The notes: generated by a model not told the origin, from the sequence alone. Shown: positions 46,034 to 55,509, counted from the stretch's first letter. The stretch: DNA of 64,000 nt from Pedobacter kyonggii (GCF_004310665.1 NZ_SIXF01000003.1:187087-251086), one strand, 5' to 3'. Numbers and translations are program-made.

Positions 46034-46876
46034 ATGGATGCGATTGCAAATTTTCCTACGCTTGATATTAGTGAGTTTTGGCCTGAGCAAGATTCGGGAA
46101 ATAACTTGCTATATCATGAAATACTAGGGAAAAGGCATATCGAAAAACCACATAAGCATGATTTTTTCCTTTTTATGCTTTTTGCGGAGGGTAGCGGCAT
46201 ACATACCATCGATTTTTTAGATCACCAAGTTGACGGAGGTCAGTTGCACTTATTGTTTCCAGAGCAGATCCATAAATGGGAACTCGGCGAAGAAACCCAT
46301 GCCCATCAACTTATGATTAGTAGGAGCATATTCGAAACGCTGGCCTATTCTTTACGTTTTTCATTAATCTTATACCAAAATTATCCGGTAATAAACTTAA
46401 GTGCCGAAGCTTACGGAAAAATCCTGTACGAATTTCAGCGCATCAGTTCCGAGCTCGCAAAGCCTGCCATACTTTGGGAAATTATCAATGCCAGGATCAG
46501 GCTTATTGCGCTGATGGTTAGTGAAGAGGCAGAAACATTGTTCAATAACCAAACGGTTTACCAAACCAAACCGATGCTTTTTAAATACCGCTCGCTGATC
46601 GATATGCATTATAAGAAGGAAAAACTTGTTGGATTTTATGCCGATCAGTTAAGTATTTCGGCAAACTATCTGAACATGCTCTGCAAAAAACATTTTCATG
46701 TATCAGCCACTGCACTCATTCATGAACGTTTAATCCTCGAAGCAAAACGGATTTTATTAACTACCGAAAGGCCAATTAAAGCGATTGCTTTCGATCTTGG
46801 GTTTTATGATGTCGCTTATTTCTCTAAATTCTTTAAAAAACAAACCCGAATTACCCCACGTGCATTTCGCGAATAG
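46034..46876 (+). CDS. AraC family transcriptional regulator with cupin-like N-terminus
   Basis: Regulator of 280 residues. The N-terminal ~100 residues resemble the AraC sensor cupin (HIEKPHKHDFFLFMLFAEGS, GGQLHLLFPEQIHKW). The C-terminal domain has both HTH motifs: YADQLSISANYLNMLCKKHF, then IKAIAFDLGFYDVAYFSKFF with the closing TRITPRAFRE. It sits 134 bp upstream of, and on the same strand as, the amidohydrolase gene and may regulate it. The effector is unknown. Confidence 0.92.
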   Translation: MDAIANFPTLDISEFWPEQDSGNNLLYHEILGKRHIEKPHKHDFFLFMLFAEGSGIHTIDFLDHQVDGGQLHLLFPEQIHKWELGEETHAHQLMISRSIFETLAYSLRFSLILYQNYPVINLSAEAYGKILYEFQRISSELAKPAILWEIINARIRLIALMVSEEAETLFNNQTVYQTKPMLFKYRSLIDMHYKKEKLVGFYADQLSISANYLNMLCKKHFHVSATALIHERLILEAKRILLTTERPIKAIAFDLGFYDVAYFSKFFKKQTRITPRAFRE

Positions 46877-47010
46877 TTATGAATTGAGCAAGATATAGGC
46901 TGTAAATTCGATAAATAGGTACAGATAGTTATAAATGATACAATTTTTAATATAAATCCTACTATTCATAAATATAACAGAACGTTATTTTTGTAACAAA
47001 GAATCCTGTT

Positions 47011-48336
47011 ATGATAAACCCAAATTCGATCTCGAGAAAAGACTTTATTAAAAGCTCATCTATTTTGCTTGCAAGTACCTGTTTACTGTCAGCAGAACGG
47101 ACCATTGCAGATGAAAATGTAGACCGTTTCTCAGGACAAACGTTGATCTTAAAAAATGTTAGGCTCGAAACGGGATTCGAATATGACGAAGATGAGGTAA
47201 TCAAAACAAAAACCGAGCTTTTCATTATTGAGATTGAAGACGGTAAGGTGAAGAATGTTCTTCCTAATAACCCTAATGCAAAAGCAATCGATGCAAAGGG
47301 ATTATTAATGCTCCCGGCTTTCAGGGATATGCACATCCATCTGGATAAAACCTATTATGGATTGCCGTGGCAGGCGCATTTGAAGAAGAACAGATCTGTA
47401 AAAGATATGATTGCTTTCGAGCAGCAGATAATCCCGGAGCTTTTAAAAACTTCTATACCACGTAGTGAAAAATTAATTGAGTTACTTCAATCTTACGGAA
47501 CAAGTTATGCAAGGTCGCATGTAAATATCGATCCTACTTCAGGACTAGATTCGCTGAAGCATTTAGAAACCGCATTATTGCATAAAAAGAAATCTTTTCA
47601 GGCAGAGCTGGTGGCTTTCCCCCAGCATGGCATATATTATACTAAATCTGCAGAACTGCTGAAGGAAGCAGCGAAAATGGATATTGACTTTATTGGTGGC
47701 CTTGATCCAACTTCTATTGATGGCGGTATTGAGAAACACATGGATTTTGTAGTGCAGCTGGCGTTAGACCATGGAAAGGGGATTGATATCCACCTTCATG
47801 AATCAGGCGAATCTGGTTTGAAAACAATCGAATACCTGATTGATAAAGTAATGGAAAACCCAGCGCTGAAAGGAAAAACCTATGTGAGCCATGCTTTTGC
47901 ATTGAGGTATCTCGATAAAACAAAAACCGAAGAAATTGCTGAAAAACTTGGTGCTGCAAAAATGGGAATAGCTTCAACCATTCCACTTTCTGGTAATCCA
48001 ATGCCCATCCCTGCACTGTACAAGTATGGTGTAGAAGTAGTAGCAGGTAATGATTGTATTGTTGACCATTGGAATACTTTTGGCACAGGAAGCATTTTGC
48101 AAAAGGCCAATATAGCTGCTCAAATTTATGGCTATCGTACAGAATTTGAACTTTCAAGGATATTGAAACTGGCTACAGGTAATATCCTTCCCTTAGATGA
48201 CAATGGAAAAAGACTATGGCCTAACGCAGGCGATAAAGCCAATCTGGTGCTGGTTGATGCCAGTTGCTCTGCAGAGGCTGTATCTAGAGTTTCGCCCATT
48301 AAAAGCTTAATTCATAATGGTAATTTAGTTTTCTGA
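47011..48336 (+). CDS. Exported amidohydrolase, cytosine-deaminase-like
   Basis: Metal-dependent hydrolase of the amidohydrolase superfamily, 441 residues. The N-terminus contains SRKDFIKSS followed by a hydrophobic stretch (ILLASTCLL), which looks like a Tat-type signal with KR-like spacing. The TIM barrel carries His108-x-His110 (DMHIHLDK), IDIHLHESGE, VSHAFAL and the terminal Asp in VAGNDCIVDHW, the CodA-like ligand set for one metal ion. Likely substrates are cyclic amides, pyrimidines or related heterocycles. Periplasmic location would be unusual for a nucleobase deaminase, so the true substrate is uncertain. Confidence 0.88.
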   Translation: MINPNSISRKDFIKSSSILLASTCLLSAERTIADENVDRFSGQTLILKNVRLETGFEYDEDEVIKTKTELFIIEIEDGKVKNVLPNNPNAKAIDAKGLLMLPAFRDMHIHLDKTYYGLPWQAHLKKNRSVKDMIAFEQQIIPELLKTSIPRSEKLIELLQSYGTSYARSHVNIDPTSGLDSLKHLETALLHKKKSFQAELVAFPQHGIYYTKSAELLKEAAKMDIDFIGGLDPTSIDGGIEKHMDFVVQLALDHGKGIDIHLHESGESGLKTIEYLIDKVMENPALKGKTYVSHAFALRYLDKTKTEEIAEKLGAAKMGIASTIPLSGNPMPIPALYKYGVEVVAGNDCIVDHWNTFGTGSILQKANIAAQIYGYRTEFELSRILKLATGNILPLDDNGKRLWPNAGDKANLVLVDASCSAEAVSRVSPIKSLIHNGNLVF

Positions 48337-48424
48337 TCTAGTAGTTTTATTTAAATCGCTTTTGAAAACTAAAAACATGTACAACAATTATTGTTATGGA
48401 GGGAGCCAAGGGTTCTGCAATAGA

Positions 48425-48466
48425 AACAGCAAAGGACAAATCCATTAAGAGTTGTCCTTTGCTGTT
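48425..48466. terminator. Bidirectional terminator hairpin between convergent genes
   Basis: A perfect 15-bp inverted repeat (AACAGCAAAGGACAA at 48425-48439, complement at 48452-48466) with a 12-nt loop lies between the amidohydrolase stop and the end of the leftward tldD gene. T-tracts are short on both sides. Confidence 0.6.
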
Positions 48467-48547
48467 AAATAGGCATAAAGAATGGCATAAGCCTAATTTT
48501 CTTTTGTATTGATCCTATCGGTTGGTATCTCACCGACCGAAATATTA

Positions 48548-50188
48548 TTACCCTAATTTCCTTCCCGTATTAATCACATTAACCCCATTAAAACGGGTAG
48601 TGGCACTTCCGTGCGAAACTGCACTTACCTGTCCGGGTTGACCTTTGCCGTCAGAAAATGTCCCGCCTAGCCTGTAGTCGCTTTTATCGCAACGTTGTAC
48701 GCACGAATTCCAAAATTCTTGTGTATTGGCTTGGTAGGCAGCATCTTTAAACATACCTACAATTTTGCCATCCTTAATTTCATAGGCCAGCTGTGCGCTA
48801 AACTGGAAGTTATAACGTTGTTGATCAATAGAATAAGAGTTACGGCCAAACATGTAAATGCCTTTCTCTACATTTTTAATCATATCTGCAGCGCTTAAAG
48901 CAGCATTTCCAGGGGCTAATGAAACATTTGGCATTCTTTGGAACTGAATACTATCCCAGCTATCGGCATAACAACAGCCCTGCGATTCTTTCAAACCTAA
49001 AATATGCGCCTGATCTCTTATTGTCTGGTAATTCACCAAAATCCCATCTTTAATAATATCCCATTGGCCACATTTTACGCCTTCGTCATCATAACCCACA
49101 GCGCCTAATGAACCCACTTCTAGTTTATCACCAATGATGTTTACCTCTTTACTTCCAAAGTTGAATTTTTTGCTTTCCCATTTATCCAGCGTTAAGAAAC
49201 TCGTTCCTGCATAATTCGCCTCATAACCTAAAACACGGTCTAACTCTGTCGGGTGACCAACAGACTCGTGGATGGTTAGGAATAGGTGAGAAGGATCTAA
49301 AACCAGGTCGTATTTGCCAGGGGCAATGGGTTTGGCTTTTAGTTTTTCATCAACATGTACAGCTGCTTCGCGTACGTCTTCCAAAATATCGTAACGTTTT
49401 TTGTACATCGTAACAGGGCCACCTTTAATTTTTTCTTCGTCTTTTGGTTTAAGGTATTCAAAACCCATACCCATTGGCGCGCTTAAGGCATTTCTGGTTT
49501 CGAACTTGCCACTGGCCGCATCCGTTTTAGTTAGGGTAAAGGTTGGCCATATCCTATGGATATCCTGATCGATATAAGAACCATCGGTTGAAGCGAAATA
49601 TTTCTGTTCATTGATCATAAACAGATTGGAGCTGATGTATTTTGCACCGCCTTTCATGGCCTCACTATTTACCTTTAAAAGCAGATCAACTTTATCGGCA
49701 ATGGGTACCTCAAAGGCATTGATTTCGATTGGTGTTTTCCAGCTCACCTCCCCATATCCTTTTTGCGCTGCCAATTGAACAGGTTCTTCCATGAGTTTAG
49801 AATTTCCTTTGGCAATGGCTACAGCAGCTTCTGCAGCTTTGGCGATGCTGGCATTGTCCATGTTGTTGGTTGCTGCAAAACCCCAACTTCCGTTGGCAAT
49901 CACACGCACGCCCAAACCATAAGATTCTGAATTGGAGATGTTTTCTACCCTGGTTTCTCTAGTAGCCACTACCTGATTTAAATACCGTCCTATACGTACA
50001 TCGGCATAAGTTGCACCTTTGTTTTTTGCAGCATTGAGGGCAACATCAGCCATTTTCTTCTTTAGGGCAATATCAACAGGCGTTAAAGATTCTTCAACAG
50101 AAATAATTTTGCCAAAGGCAGGTATATTGGGCATCATGCTGGTGCCGAGGCCAACGCCTGTCATGTATAAAAAATCTCTTCTTCTCAA
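48548..50188 (-). CDS. tldD: TldD-family metalloprotease with Tat-like export signal (copy 1)
   Basis: TldD/PmbA-family protease subunit, 546 residues. The catalytic HExxxH motif is His307-Glu308-xxx-His312 in LTIHESVGHPTELDRVLGYE, followed by the family's conserved YAGTSFL. The N-terminus reads MRRRDFLYMTGVGLGTSMM, a twin-arginine-like motif plus hydrophobic stretch not found in the cytoplasmic E. coli TldD. It is closely similar to the second copy (51695-53329) over its whole length. It is last in the leftward gene set and is separated from tldE by a palindromic repeat. Confidence 0.93.
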   Translation of the reverse strand: MRRRDFLYMTGVGLGTSMMPNIPAFGKIISVEESLTPVDIALKKKMADVALNAAKNKGATYADVRIGRYLNQVVATRETRVENISNSESYGLGVRVIANGSWGFAATNNMDNASIAKAAEAAVAIAKGNSKLMEEPVQLAAQKGYGEVSWKTPIEINAFEVPIADKVDLLLKVNSEAMKGGAKYISSNLFMINEQKYFASTDGSYIDQDIHRIWPTFTLTKTDAASGKFETRNALSAPMGMGFEYLKPKDEEKIKGGPVTMYKKRYDILEDVREAAVHVDEKLKAKPIAPGKYDLVLDPSHLFLTIHESVGHPTELDRVLGYEANYAGTSFLTLDKWESKKFNFGSKEVNIIGDKLEVGSLGAVGYDDEGVKCGQWDIIKDGILVNYQTIRDQAHILGLKESQGCCYADSWDSIQFQRMPNVSLAPGNAALSAADMIKNVEKGIYMFGRNSYSIDQQRYNFQFSAQLAYEIKDGKIVGMFKDAAYQANTQEFWNSCVQRCDKSDYRLGGTFSDGKGQPGQVSAVSHGSATTRFNGVNVINTGRKLG

Positions 50189-50229
50189 TTTTAATGTTTT
50201 TAATAAAAAGTTATCATTTTTAGTACGAT

Positions 50230-50314
50230 CGTCATTGCGAGGAGAAACGACGAAGCAATCTTACAACGATCTATTAGTGTGCGCATTAAGATTGCTTCGT
50301 GCCTCGCAATGACG
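50230..50314. repeat. Dispersed palindromic repeat, family A, copy 2
   Basis: The arms CGTCATTGCGAGG (50230-50242) and CCTCGCAATGACG (50302-50314) are perfect complements. The inner arms ACGAAGCAATCTTA and TAAGATTGCTTCGT also pair, with a bulge of a few bases. It lies between tldE and tldD copy 1 and shares its sequence with copy 1 at 45793-45941. Confidence 0.85.
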
Positions 50315-50331
50315 AATTAACGATTTAATAA

Positions 50332-50356
50332 AGCTCTTCGACTCCGCTCAGAGTGA
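50332..50356. repeat. Half element related to palindromic repeat family B
   Basis: The segment ending CGCTCAGAGTGAC matches, as its complement GTCACTCTGAGCG, the outer arm of the family B repeat at 53625-53705 (GTCATTCTGAACG). The partner arm is absent, so it looks like a truncated copy next to a family A element. Confidence 0.55.
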
Positions 50357-50375
50357 CCCTAGCGTAAACGCTTAT

Positions 50376-51692
50376 TTAAATCGCATCCGATAATGAAGTG
50401 AACGTAAAATCGCGGATTTTCATTGGTGGAATCAATCCACTTCCAGTTCTCACCGGTTTACCTAAAGCTTCAACATTGTTGAGCATAATTACTGGGCTCT
50501 CGTTGAACCTGAAATTCTTGATCGGGAATTTAATTTCGCCATTTTCGATATAAAAAGTACCATCACGGGTTAATCCAGTAAGTAATAGGGTTTGTGGATC
50601 TACCGAACGGATGTACCAGAAACGGGTAACCAATATGCCTTTTTCAGTGCTTTTGATCAGATCTTCCAACGATTGTGTTCCACCTTCGATAATCATGCTG
50701 CGGCTAAAAGGAAGTGGTTGAACATTTTTCTGTGCAGCCCAATATCTTGAATAAGACAGGTTTTTAACTATCCCTTTTTCAACCCATTGCGTTCTTTTTA
50801 CCGGTAAACCTTCGCCTGTGAATGTCGAAGACGGGATTTCAGTATTCATTGGATCAGAGTAGATATTTACGTTTTCTGAGAACAATTGCTCTCCTAAACG
50901 TGTACCACCACCCTTTTTGCTCATAAAACTCCGGCCTTCGTCAGCACTTCTGGCATCAAACCCCCTAAACATATTACCGATAATATCGCTGGCTGCAAGT
51001 GGCTCTAAAATAACAGTATATTTTCCTGGTTCGATGGCTTTTGCACCTGCAGAACCATTGGCTTTGCTTGCTGCAATTTTGCTAAGTGCCAGGGTGTCCA
51101 TTTTGTCGAGATCATTAAAGCCTTGCTCAACGTAGCCCGATCCTGTTCCTTGTTTGTTTCTAACTGTTACTGAAAAAGAAACATCGGTACCTTTATTGTA
51201 GGCGAACAAACCTTTAGAGTTCATGATCGCGTTAAAACGGGTTGAGTTTTCTAAGAAACCGGCCGCATCTAAACCAGCTGCTTTTGATACACTTAAACTT
51301 TTTCCTACCATTTCGGCCCTGGTATCAGGAGTCATGGCAGCAGTTTTAGCATTGTATGTATTCGATTCTGGAAAAGTCTGCGGACCTAATGGAGGCATAA
51401 ACTCAGGGTTTTCTGGTGCCAGCATGGCCAGTTCTTCTGCTCTTTTTACCACCTTTTGTAGGGAAGCATCATCAAATTCATTTATCGTTGCCGAACCAGT
51501 TTTTTTACCAAAAGTGGAGCTTACACCTAAGCTCATGGTACTGATCTGCCCTGCGGTGGAAACCGCATTGCGGGCATAACGGATATTCCCGCCATCAGAA
51601 CCATTTAAACCTACTTCGCAGAAATCGGCTTTCGAATAACCGATTACTTTTTTTAATATCGCCTGGGCTTCTTCTTTACTTAATATGGCCAT
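50376..51692 (-). CDS. tldE: TldE/PmbA family protein
   Basis: Non-catalytic partner of the TldD/TldE protease, 438 residues; it lacks HExxxH, as expected for TldE. Family features include RYARNAVSTAGQ near the N-terminus, STFTGEGLPVKRTQWVEKG and the C-terminal IENGEIKFPIKNFRFNESPV. It starts MAILSKEEAQAILKK with no signal peptide, in contrast to the two adjacent TldD proteins. Its start is 2 bp from the stop of tldD copy 2, so these two are translationally coupled. Confidence 0.93.
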   Translation of the reverse strand: MAILSKEEAQAILKKVIGYSKADFCEVGLNGSDGGNIRYARNAVSTAGQISTMSLGVSSTFGKKTGSATINEFDDASLQKVVKRAEELAMLAPENPEFMPPLGPQTFPESNTYNAKTAAMTPDTRAEMVGKSLSVSKAAGLDAAGFLENSTRFNAIMNSKGLFAYNKGTDVSFSVTVRNKQGTGSGYVEQGFNDLDKMDTLALSKIAASKANGSAGAKAIEPGKYTVILEPLAASDIIGNMFRGFDARSADEGRSFMSKKGGGTRLGEQLFSENVNIYSDPMNTEIPSSTFTGEGLPVKRTQWVEKGIVKNLSYSRYWAAQKNVQPLPFSRSMIIEGGTQSLEDLIKSTEKGILVTRFWYIRSVDPQTLLLTGLTRDGTFYIENGEIKFPIKNFRFNESPVIMLNNVEALGKPVRTGSGLIPPMKIRDFTFTSLSDAI

Positions 51693-51694
51693 AA

Positions 51695-53329
51695 TTATAT
51701 TTTTCTTGCTGTATTGATAACATTAACTCCATTAAACCGGGTAGTGGCACTGCCATGCGATACGGCACTGCTTTGAGAAGGTTGTCCTTTACCATCATTA
51801 AACGAACCGCCTAAACGGTAATCGCTTTCATCGCAAATGGCATTACATGAATTCCAGAACTCCTGCGTATTGGCCTGGTAGGCTACATCGTTAAGCATGC
51901 CTGCAATTTTACCATCTTTAATTTCGTAGAAAATCTGTCCGCCGAACTGAAAATTGTAACGTTGCTGATCGATAGAAAAACTTCCGTCGCCAATGATGTA
52001 AATGCCTTTTTCAACATTTTTAATCATATCATCAACACTCAGTTTTTCTTTTCCTGGCTGTAGCGAAACATTTGGCATACGCTGAAACTGAACATCATCC
52101 CAGCCCTGCGAATAACAGCAACCATTTGATTCTGTTAAGCCGATAATGTGTGCCTGATCGCGGATGGCCTGGTAGCTTGTTAATACGCCATTTTTGATCA
52201 GATCCCATTTTTTGCATTTTACACCTTCATCATCGTAGCCAACAGCTCCTAACGAACCTACCTGGGTTTTATCGGCTACAATATTTACCTTATCACTCCC
52301 AAATTTGAAATTTTTCGATTCCCATTTATCTAAAGTAAGGAAACTGGTTCCTGCGTAATTGGCTTCGTAGCCTAAAACACGATCTAATTCTGTTGGGTGG
52401 CCCACAGATTCGTGAATGGTTAACCAAAGATGTGAAGGATCTAAAACCAGATCGTATTTACCTGGCTCAACCGATTTTGCCTTTACTTTTTCTGTTGCTA
52501 CGCGGGCTGCTTCTTTAACATCTTCCAGCATATCATAACGGCCTTTATAGCGGGTTACAACACCAGTAACTTTATCCTCAGGCCGGGCATGCATGTATTC
52601 ATAACCCTTTCCAGAAGGTGCACTTATTGCATTACGTGTTTTAAATTTACCTGATTCCCGGTCAATTTTGGTTACGTTAAAAGTTGGGTAAATGCGGTGA
52701 ACATCCTGATCGATGTAAGAACCATCAGTAGAGGCGAAGTATTTTTGCTCATTAACTGCGAAAATAACGGAATTTACAAAATTGGCTCCATTCTGCATGG
52801 CCACATCGTTTACATTCAGAAGCAGGTCTACTTTCTCTTTTACCGGAACTTCGAAGGCATTAATTTCGATTGGTGTTTTCCAACTTACCTCGCCGTAACC
52901 TTTTTGCGGGGCCAGTTGAACCGGTTCTCCCTGTATTTTGGCATTGGCTTTTGCAACGGCAACCGCTTGTTCGGCTGCTTTGGCGATAGCATCTTTGGTT
53001 ACATTGTTTGTGGCCGCGAAGCCCCAACATCCGTTAGCTAAAACACGGATACCCACACCATACGATTCGGTATTGGCTACACCTTGCACACGTTTTTCGC
53101 GGGTGGCCACAAACTGGTTTAAATAACGCCCGATGCGGATGTCTGCGTAAGTTGCGCCTTTAGATTTTGCCGCATTTAGTGCAACATCAGCCAGTTCCTT
53201 TTTAATTTTAACATCTACTCCATCTAGTGCCTGTAAAGGGTCTATAGGAGTTCCGAATGCAGAAAGGTCGGGAAGGAGCAGGGCACCCATACCCATTCCG
53301 GATAAGTAGAGGAAGTCTTTTCTTTTCAA
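51695..53329 (-). CDS. tldD: TldD-family metalloprotease with export signal (copy 2)
   Basis: First gene of the leftward set, 544 residues. The HExxxH motif starts at His306 (LTIHESVGHPTELDRVLGYE). The N-terminus MKRKDFLYLSGMGMGALLL has the same Tat-like layout as copy 1, with KRK in place of RRR. It is long and collinear with copy 1, which points to a tandem duplication around tldE. It probably forms the functional heterodimer with the TldE encoded 2 bp downstream, which degrades unfolded or small peptides in the known systems. Confidence 0.93.
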   Translation of the reverse strand: MKRKDFLYLSGMGMGALLLPDLSAFGTPIDPLQALDGVDVKIKKELADVALNAAKSKGATYADIRIGRYLNQFVATREKRVQGVANTESYGVGIRVLANGCWGFAATNNVTKDAIAKAAEQAVAVAKANAKIQGEPVQLAPQKGYGEVSWKTPIEINAFEVPVKEKVDLLLNVNDVAMQNGANFVNSVIFAVNEQKYFASTDGSYIDQDVHRIYPTFNVTKIDRESGKFKTRNAISAPSGKGYEYMHARPEDKVTGVVTRYKGRYDMLEDVKEAARVATEKVKAKSVEPGKYDLVLDPSHLWLTIHESVGHPTELDRVLGYEANYAGTSFLTLDKWESKNFKFGSDKVNIVADKTQVGSLGAVGYDDEGVKCKKWDLIKNGVLTSYQAIRDQAHIIGLTESNGCCYSQGWDDVQFQRMPNVSLQPGKEKLSVDDMIKNVEKGIYIIGDGSFSIDQQRYNFQFGGQIFYEIKDGKIAGMLNDVAYQANTQEFWNSCNAICDESDYRLGGSFNDGKGQPSQSSAVSHGSATTRFNGVNVINTARKI

Positions 53330-53563
53330 TTGGTTGAATTTAGTTAGTTTACGTTCTCAATATAGCCAATTGTGCCCCTAAAAAGGCGAATTGATTATAA
53401 CATTTTAGTTTCAATGCTGAAATGGATTGATATTTATCGATAAAAACTTTAATTGAGGTCCTGTTTAGTGATTTTTAACCGAATTTGTGCACAGATAAGC
53501 ATAGATTTTAGCGCTAATGCTTGCGCTCGTTTCCAAATGAGTGCAGAAATAGTTATACGATTT

Positions 53564-53706
53564 CATCGTTGCAAACGATGGACTATTAAACGCTCGTTAA
53601 AAACGAGCGTGAGCAATGGGATTTGTCATTCTGAACGCAGTGAAGAATCTTTATCAGTTTGCACTGTTTCATTGGAGGAGGATTCTTCACTGCGTTCAGA
53701 ATGACA
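53564..53706. repeat. Cluster of three inverted repeats including palindromic family B
   Basis: Three hairpins lie in the 390-bp gap between tldD copy 2 and the Bat-like operon. They are CATCGTT/AACGATG (53564-53580, 3-nt loop), ACGCTCGTT/AACGAGCGT (53590-53610, 3-nt loop) and a perfect 25-bp inverted repeat (53625-53649 with 53681-53705, outer arm GTCATTCTGAACGCAGTGAA, 31-nt loop). The last ends 15 bp from the stop of the leftward operon and may end its transcript. Confidence 0.85.
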
Positions 53707-53719
53707 GTAAGCGCGCGAT

Positions 53720-55507
53720 TTATTTAACTGCCAAAATCCGCGATTCGTACCATAAAAAGGCAGCTGCAAGCAGAAACCCTGCAAAGAACCACCAGAGTGA
53801 TACTTCTTCCGTTAGAATAGTATCTGCTAATTTGTTTTTGGCTTCAGTAGTATTCAGGTTTTTGATAAACTGATAAGTTCTATCAAGCTTTTGTTGGTTT
53901 TTGAGTGCTTCCCAATCGGTTTTTTTGTAGATATATATTGGCTCGATAGTTTCGTTTACCTGCAGATTAGACCAACCTGACTTTTGAGGCCAGTATAATG
54001 CATCCCATTGAAAAGGAAGCTCCATGTTTTGCCGCGGACTGAGTAAAATACTATCGATTTTTAATTTCGGGACCCTGTCTGATGCTGCCAGATCTGCAAT
54101 AATCCTCACTTTTTGGTGAATAACGGGGAATTGAGGAATGATGTTTACAGACTGAATATCGTTTTTTTTCCTTGCTGCATTGGCCAAAAGTTTAGACCAA
54201 TAAGTAGCATAATCAGTTTTTTGCCCTGAAAGTAACCAATTGTAGGTGGCGGAAAGTGTAGAGACTAATACTTTGCCATAACCGCTGATGCTGCTATTGA
54301 CCACTACTTTGCCGCTAGCATCAGAAATAATGGGCAGATCAGTTTGGTTAGTCCTTAAAAATAAAGCTTGTTCAAGTGGTAACGGATTAAATTTGTGATG
54401 ATCTTCTATTAGGGTTAAATTTAATGGTTTGCCTTTTAAAACAGGAGATTCAAAACGGCCAAATTTACCACTAAGCGTTGTTAAAGCTTTTGTATTTGTA
54501 ACCCTGATCAATAACCCTATTCCGTTATTAACCGCAAGATTTATTGATGACCTTTCGTTGGGGCCAATAGCTGCTAATTCTTCTTCATCAATGATCAGTA
54601 TATCGAATTTTTTTAACGATGGTGTATTGATCTGATTAAGGTTTATGCTATCTATGTTAAGGAAATCGAAAGCAAATTTGTTTTTACTGATCTGACTTCT
54701 GAAAGCTAGTGGATATTGATTTTCGTACAGCCAGTTTTTTAAAAATTTATATTCGAAGTCGGGAAAAGAGGCTAAAATCAGTACTTTCATCGGTGTCTGA
54801 TCACTAACCTGAACAGGCACGGGTTCTTTGGCCAGAGTGTCGTTTTTTTGTAGTGCAATTAATTCGTAAACGGCTTTGCCTATTTGTTTTGGGCTGGTTT
54901 TAAATGAAAAAGATTTATTTGATTCTGCCTCAACAGTCATAGAATCTACTACTTTGCCTAAACCTTTGAGTACGAGTTTAACTGCTTGATTACTGGTGTT
55001 TTGATAGGTCCCCTGGATATTTAAGATATCGCTTGTTCTTAAATTTGCTGACCAATTTGCCGCAATAATACCACCAGGATTTGCCGATGGATGGAAAGTG
55101 ATCTGGTAGCTTTTGAGCTGCTCCAATTCGGCTGCATTTAAGCCGTAGCCATAAATATTCAGCTTTCGGATATTGGGATTCGATTTTAAAAAATAAGAAA
55201 GGTCAGGAATATTTGTGGCGTTAATATTTTTTAAATCTACTGAAGAAAGTGCATATTTCTTTCCCTTTAGGCCGGCAATCGAATCAAGTTTTGTACCATC
55301 GGTGAGTAAAATAATTTCATCAGGATTTTGTTTTACATGTGTTTCATATTTGATCGGTACAATAAAAAATACAAAGCAGCTTAAGGCAATGATATTAGCA
55401 AAAATACGCCAGATTAACCTTGCTTTGTTTGCCCTGTAAACTTCTTTATAGAGCAAAAAGACCAATAAACCTAACGCAGCCAAAATAGCGATGTATTTAA
55501 ATTCCAT
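53720..55507 (-). CDS. Large membrane-anchored protein with glutamine-amidotransferase-like fold region
   Basis: Protein of 595 residues, last gene of the MoxR-DUF58-BatA-DUF4175 operon. Two N-terminal transmembrane helices (~5-20 and ~33-52) precede a long extracytoplasmic region. Residues ~240-380 (MKVLILASFPDFEYKFLKNW, FDILIIDEEELAAIGPNE) look like the Rossmann-type class I amidotransferase-like domain seen in such operons. No catalytic Cys triad is visible, so it is probably not an enzyme. A C-terminal transmembrane helix (WWFFAGFLLAAAFLWY) anchors it. It probably forms a membrane complex with the BatA and DUF4175 proteins. Confidence 0.8.
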   Translation of the reverse strand: MEFKYIAILAALGLLVFLLYKEVYRANKARLIWRIFANIIALSCFVFFIVPIKYETHVKQNPDEIILLTDGTKLDSIAGLKGKKYALSSVDLKNINATNIPDLSYFLKSNPNIRKLNIYGYGLNAAELEQLKSYQITFHPSANPGGIIAANWSANLRTSDILNIQGTYQNTSNQAVKLVLKGLGKVVDSMTVEAESNKSFSFKTSPKQIGKAVYELIALQKNDTLAKEPVPVQVSDQTPMKVLILASFPDFEYKFLKNWLYENQYPLAFRSQISKNKFAFDFLNIDSINLNQINTPSLKKFDILIIDEEELAAIGPNERSSINLAVNNGIGLLIRVTNTKALTTLSGKFGRFESPVLKGKPLNLTLIEDHHKFNPLPLEQALFLRTNQTDLPIISDASGKVVVNSSISGYGKVLVSTLSATYNWLLSGQKTDYATYWSKLLANAARKKNDIQSVNIIPQFPVIHQKVRIIADLAASDRVPKLKIDSILLSPRQNMELPFQWDALYWPQKSGWSNLQVNETIEPIYIYKKTDWEALKNQQKLDRTYQFIKNLNTTEAKNKLADTILTEEVSLWWFFAGFLLAAAFLWYESRILAVK

Positions 55508-55509
55508 AT

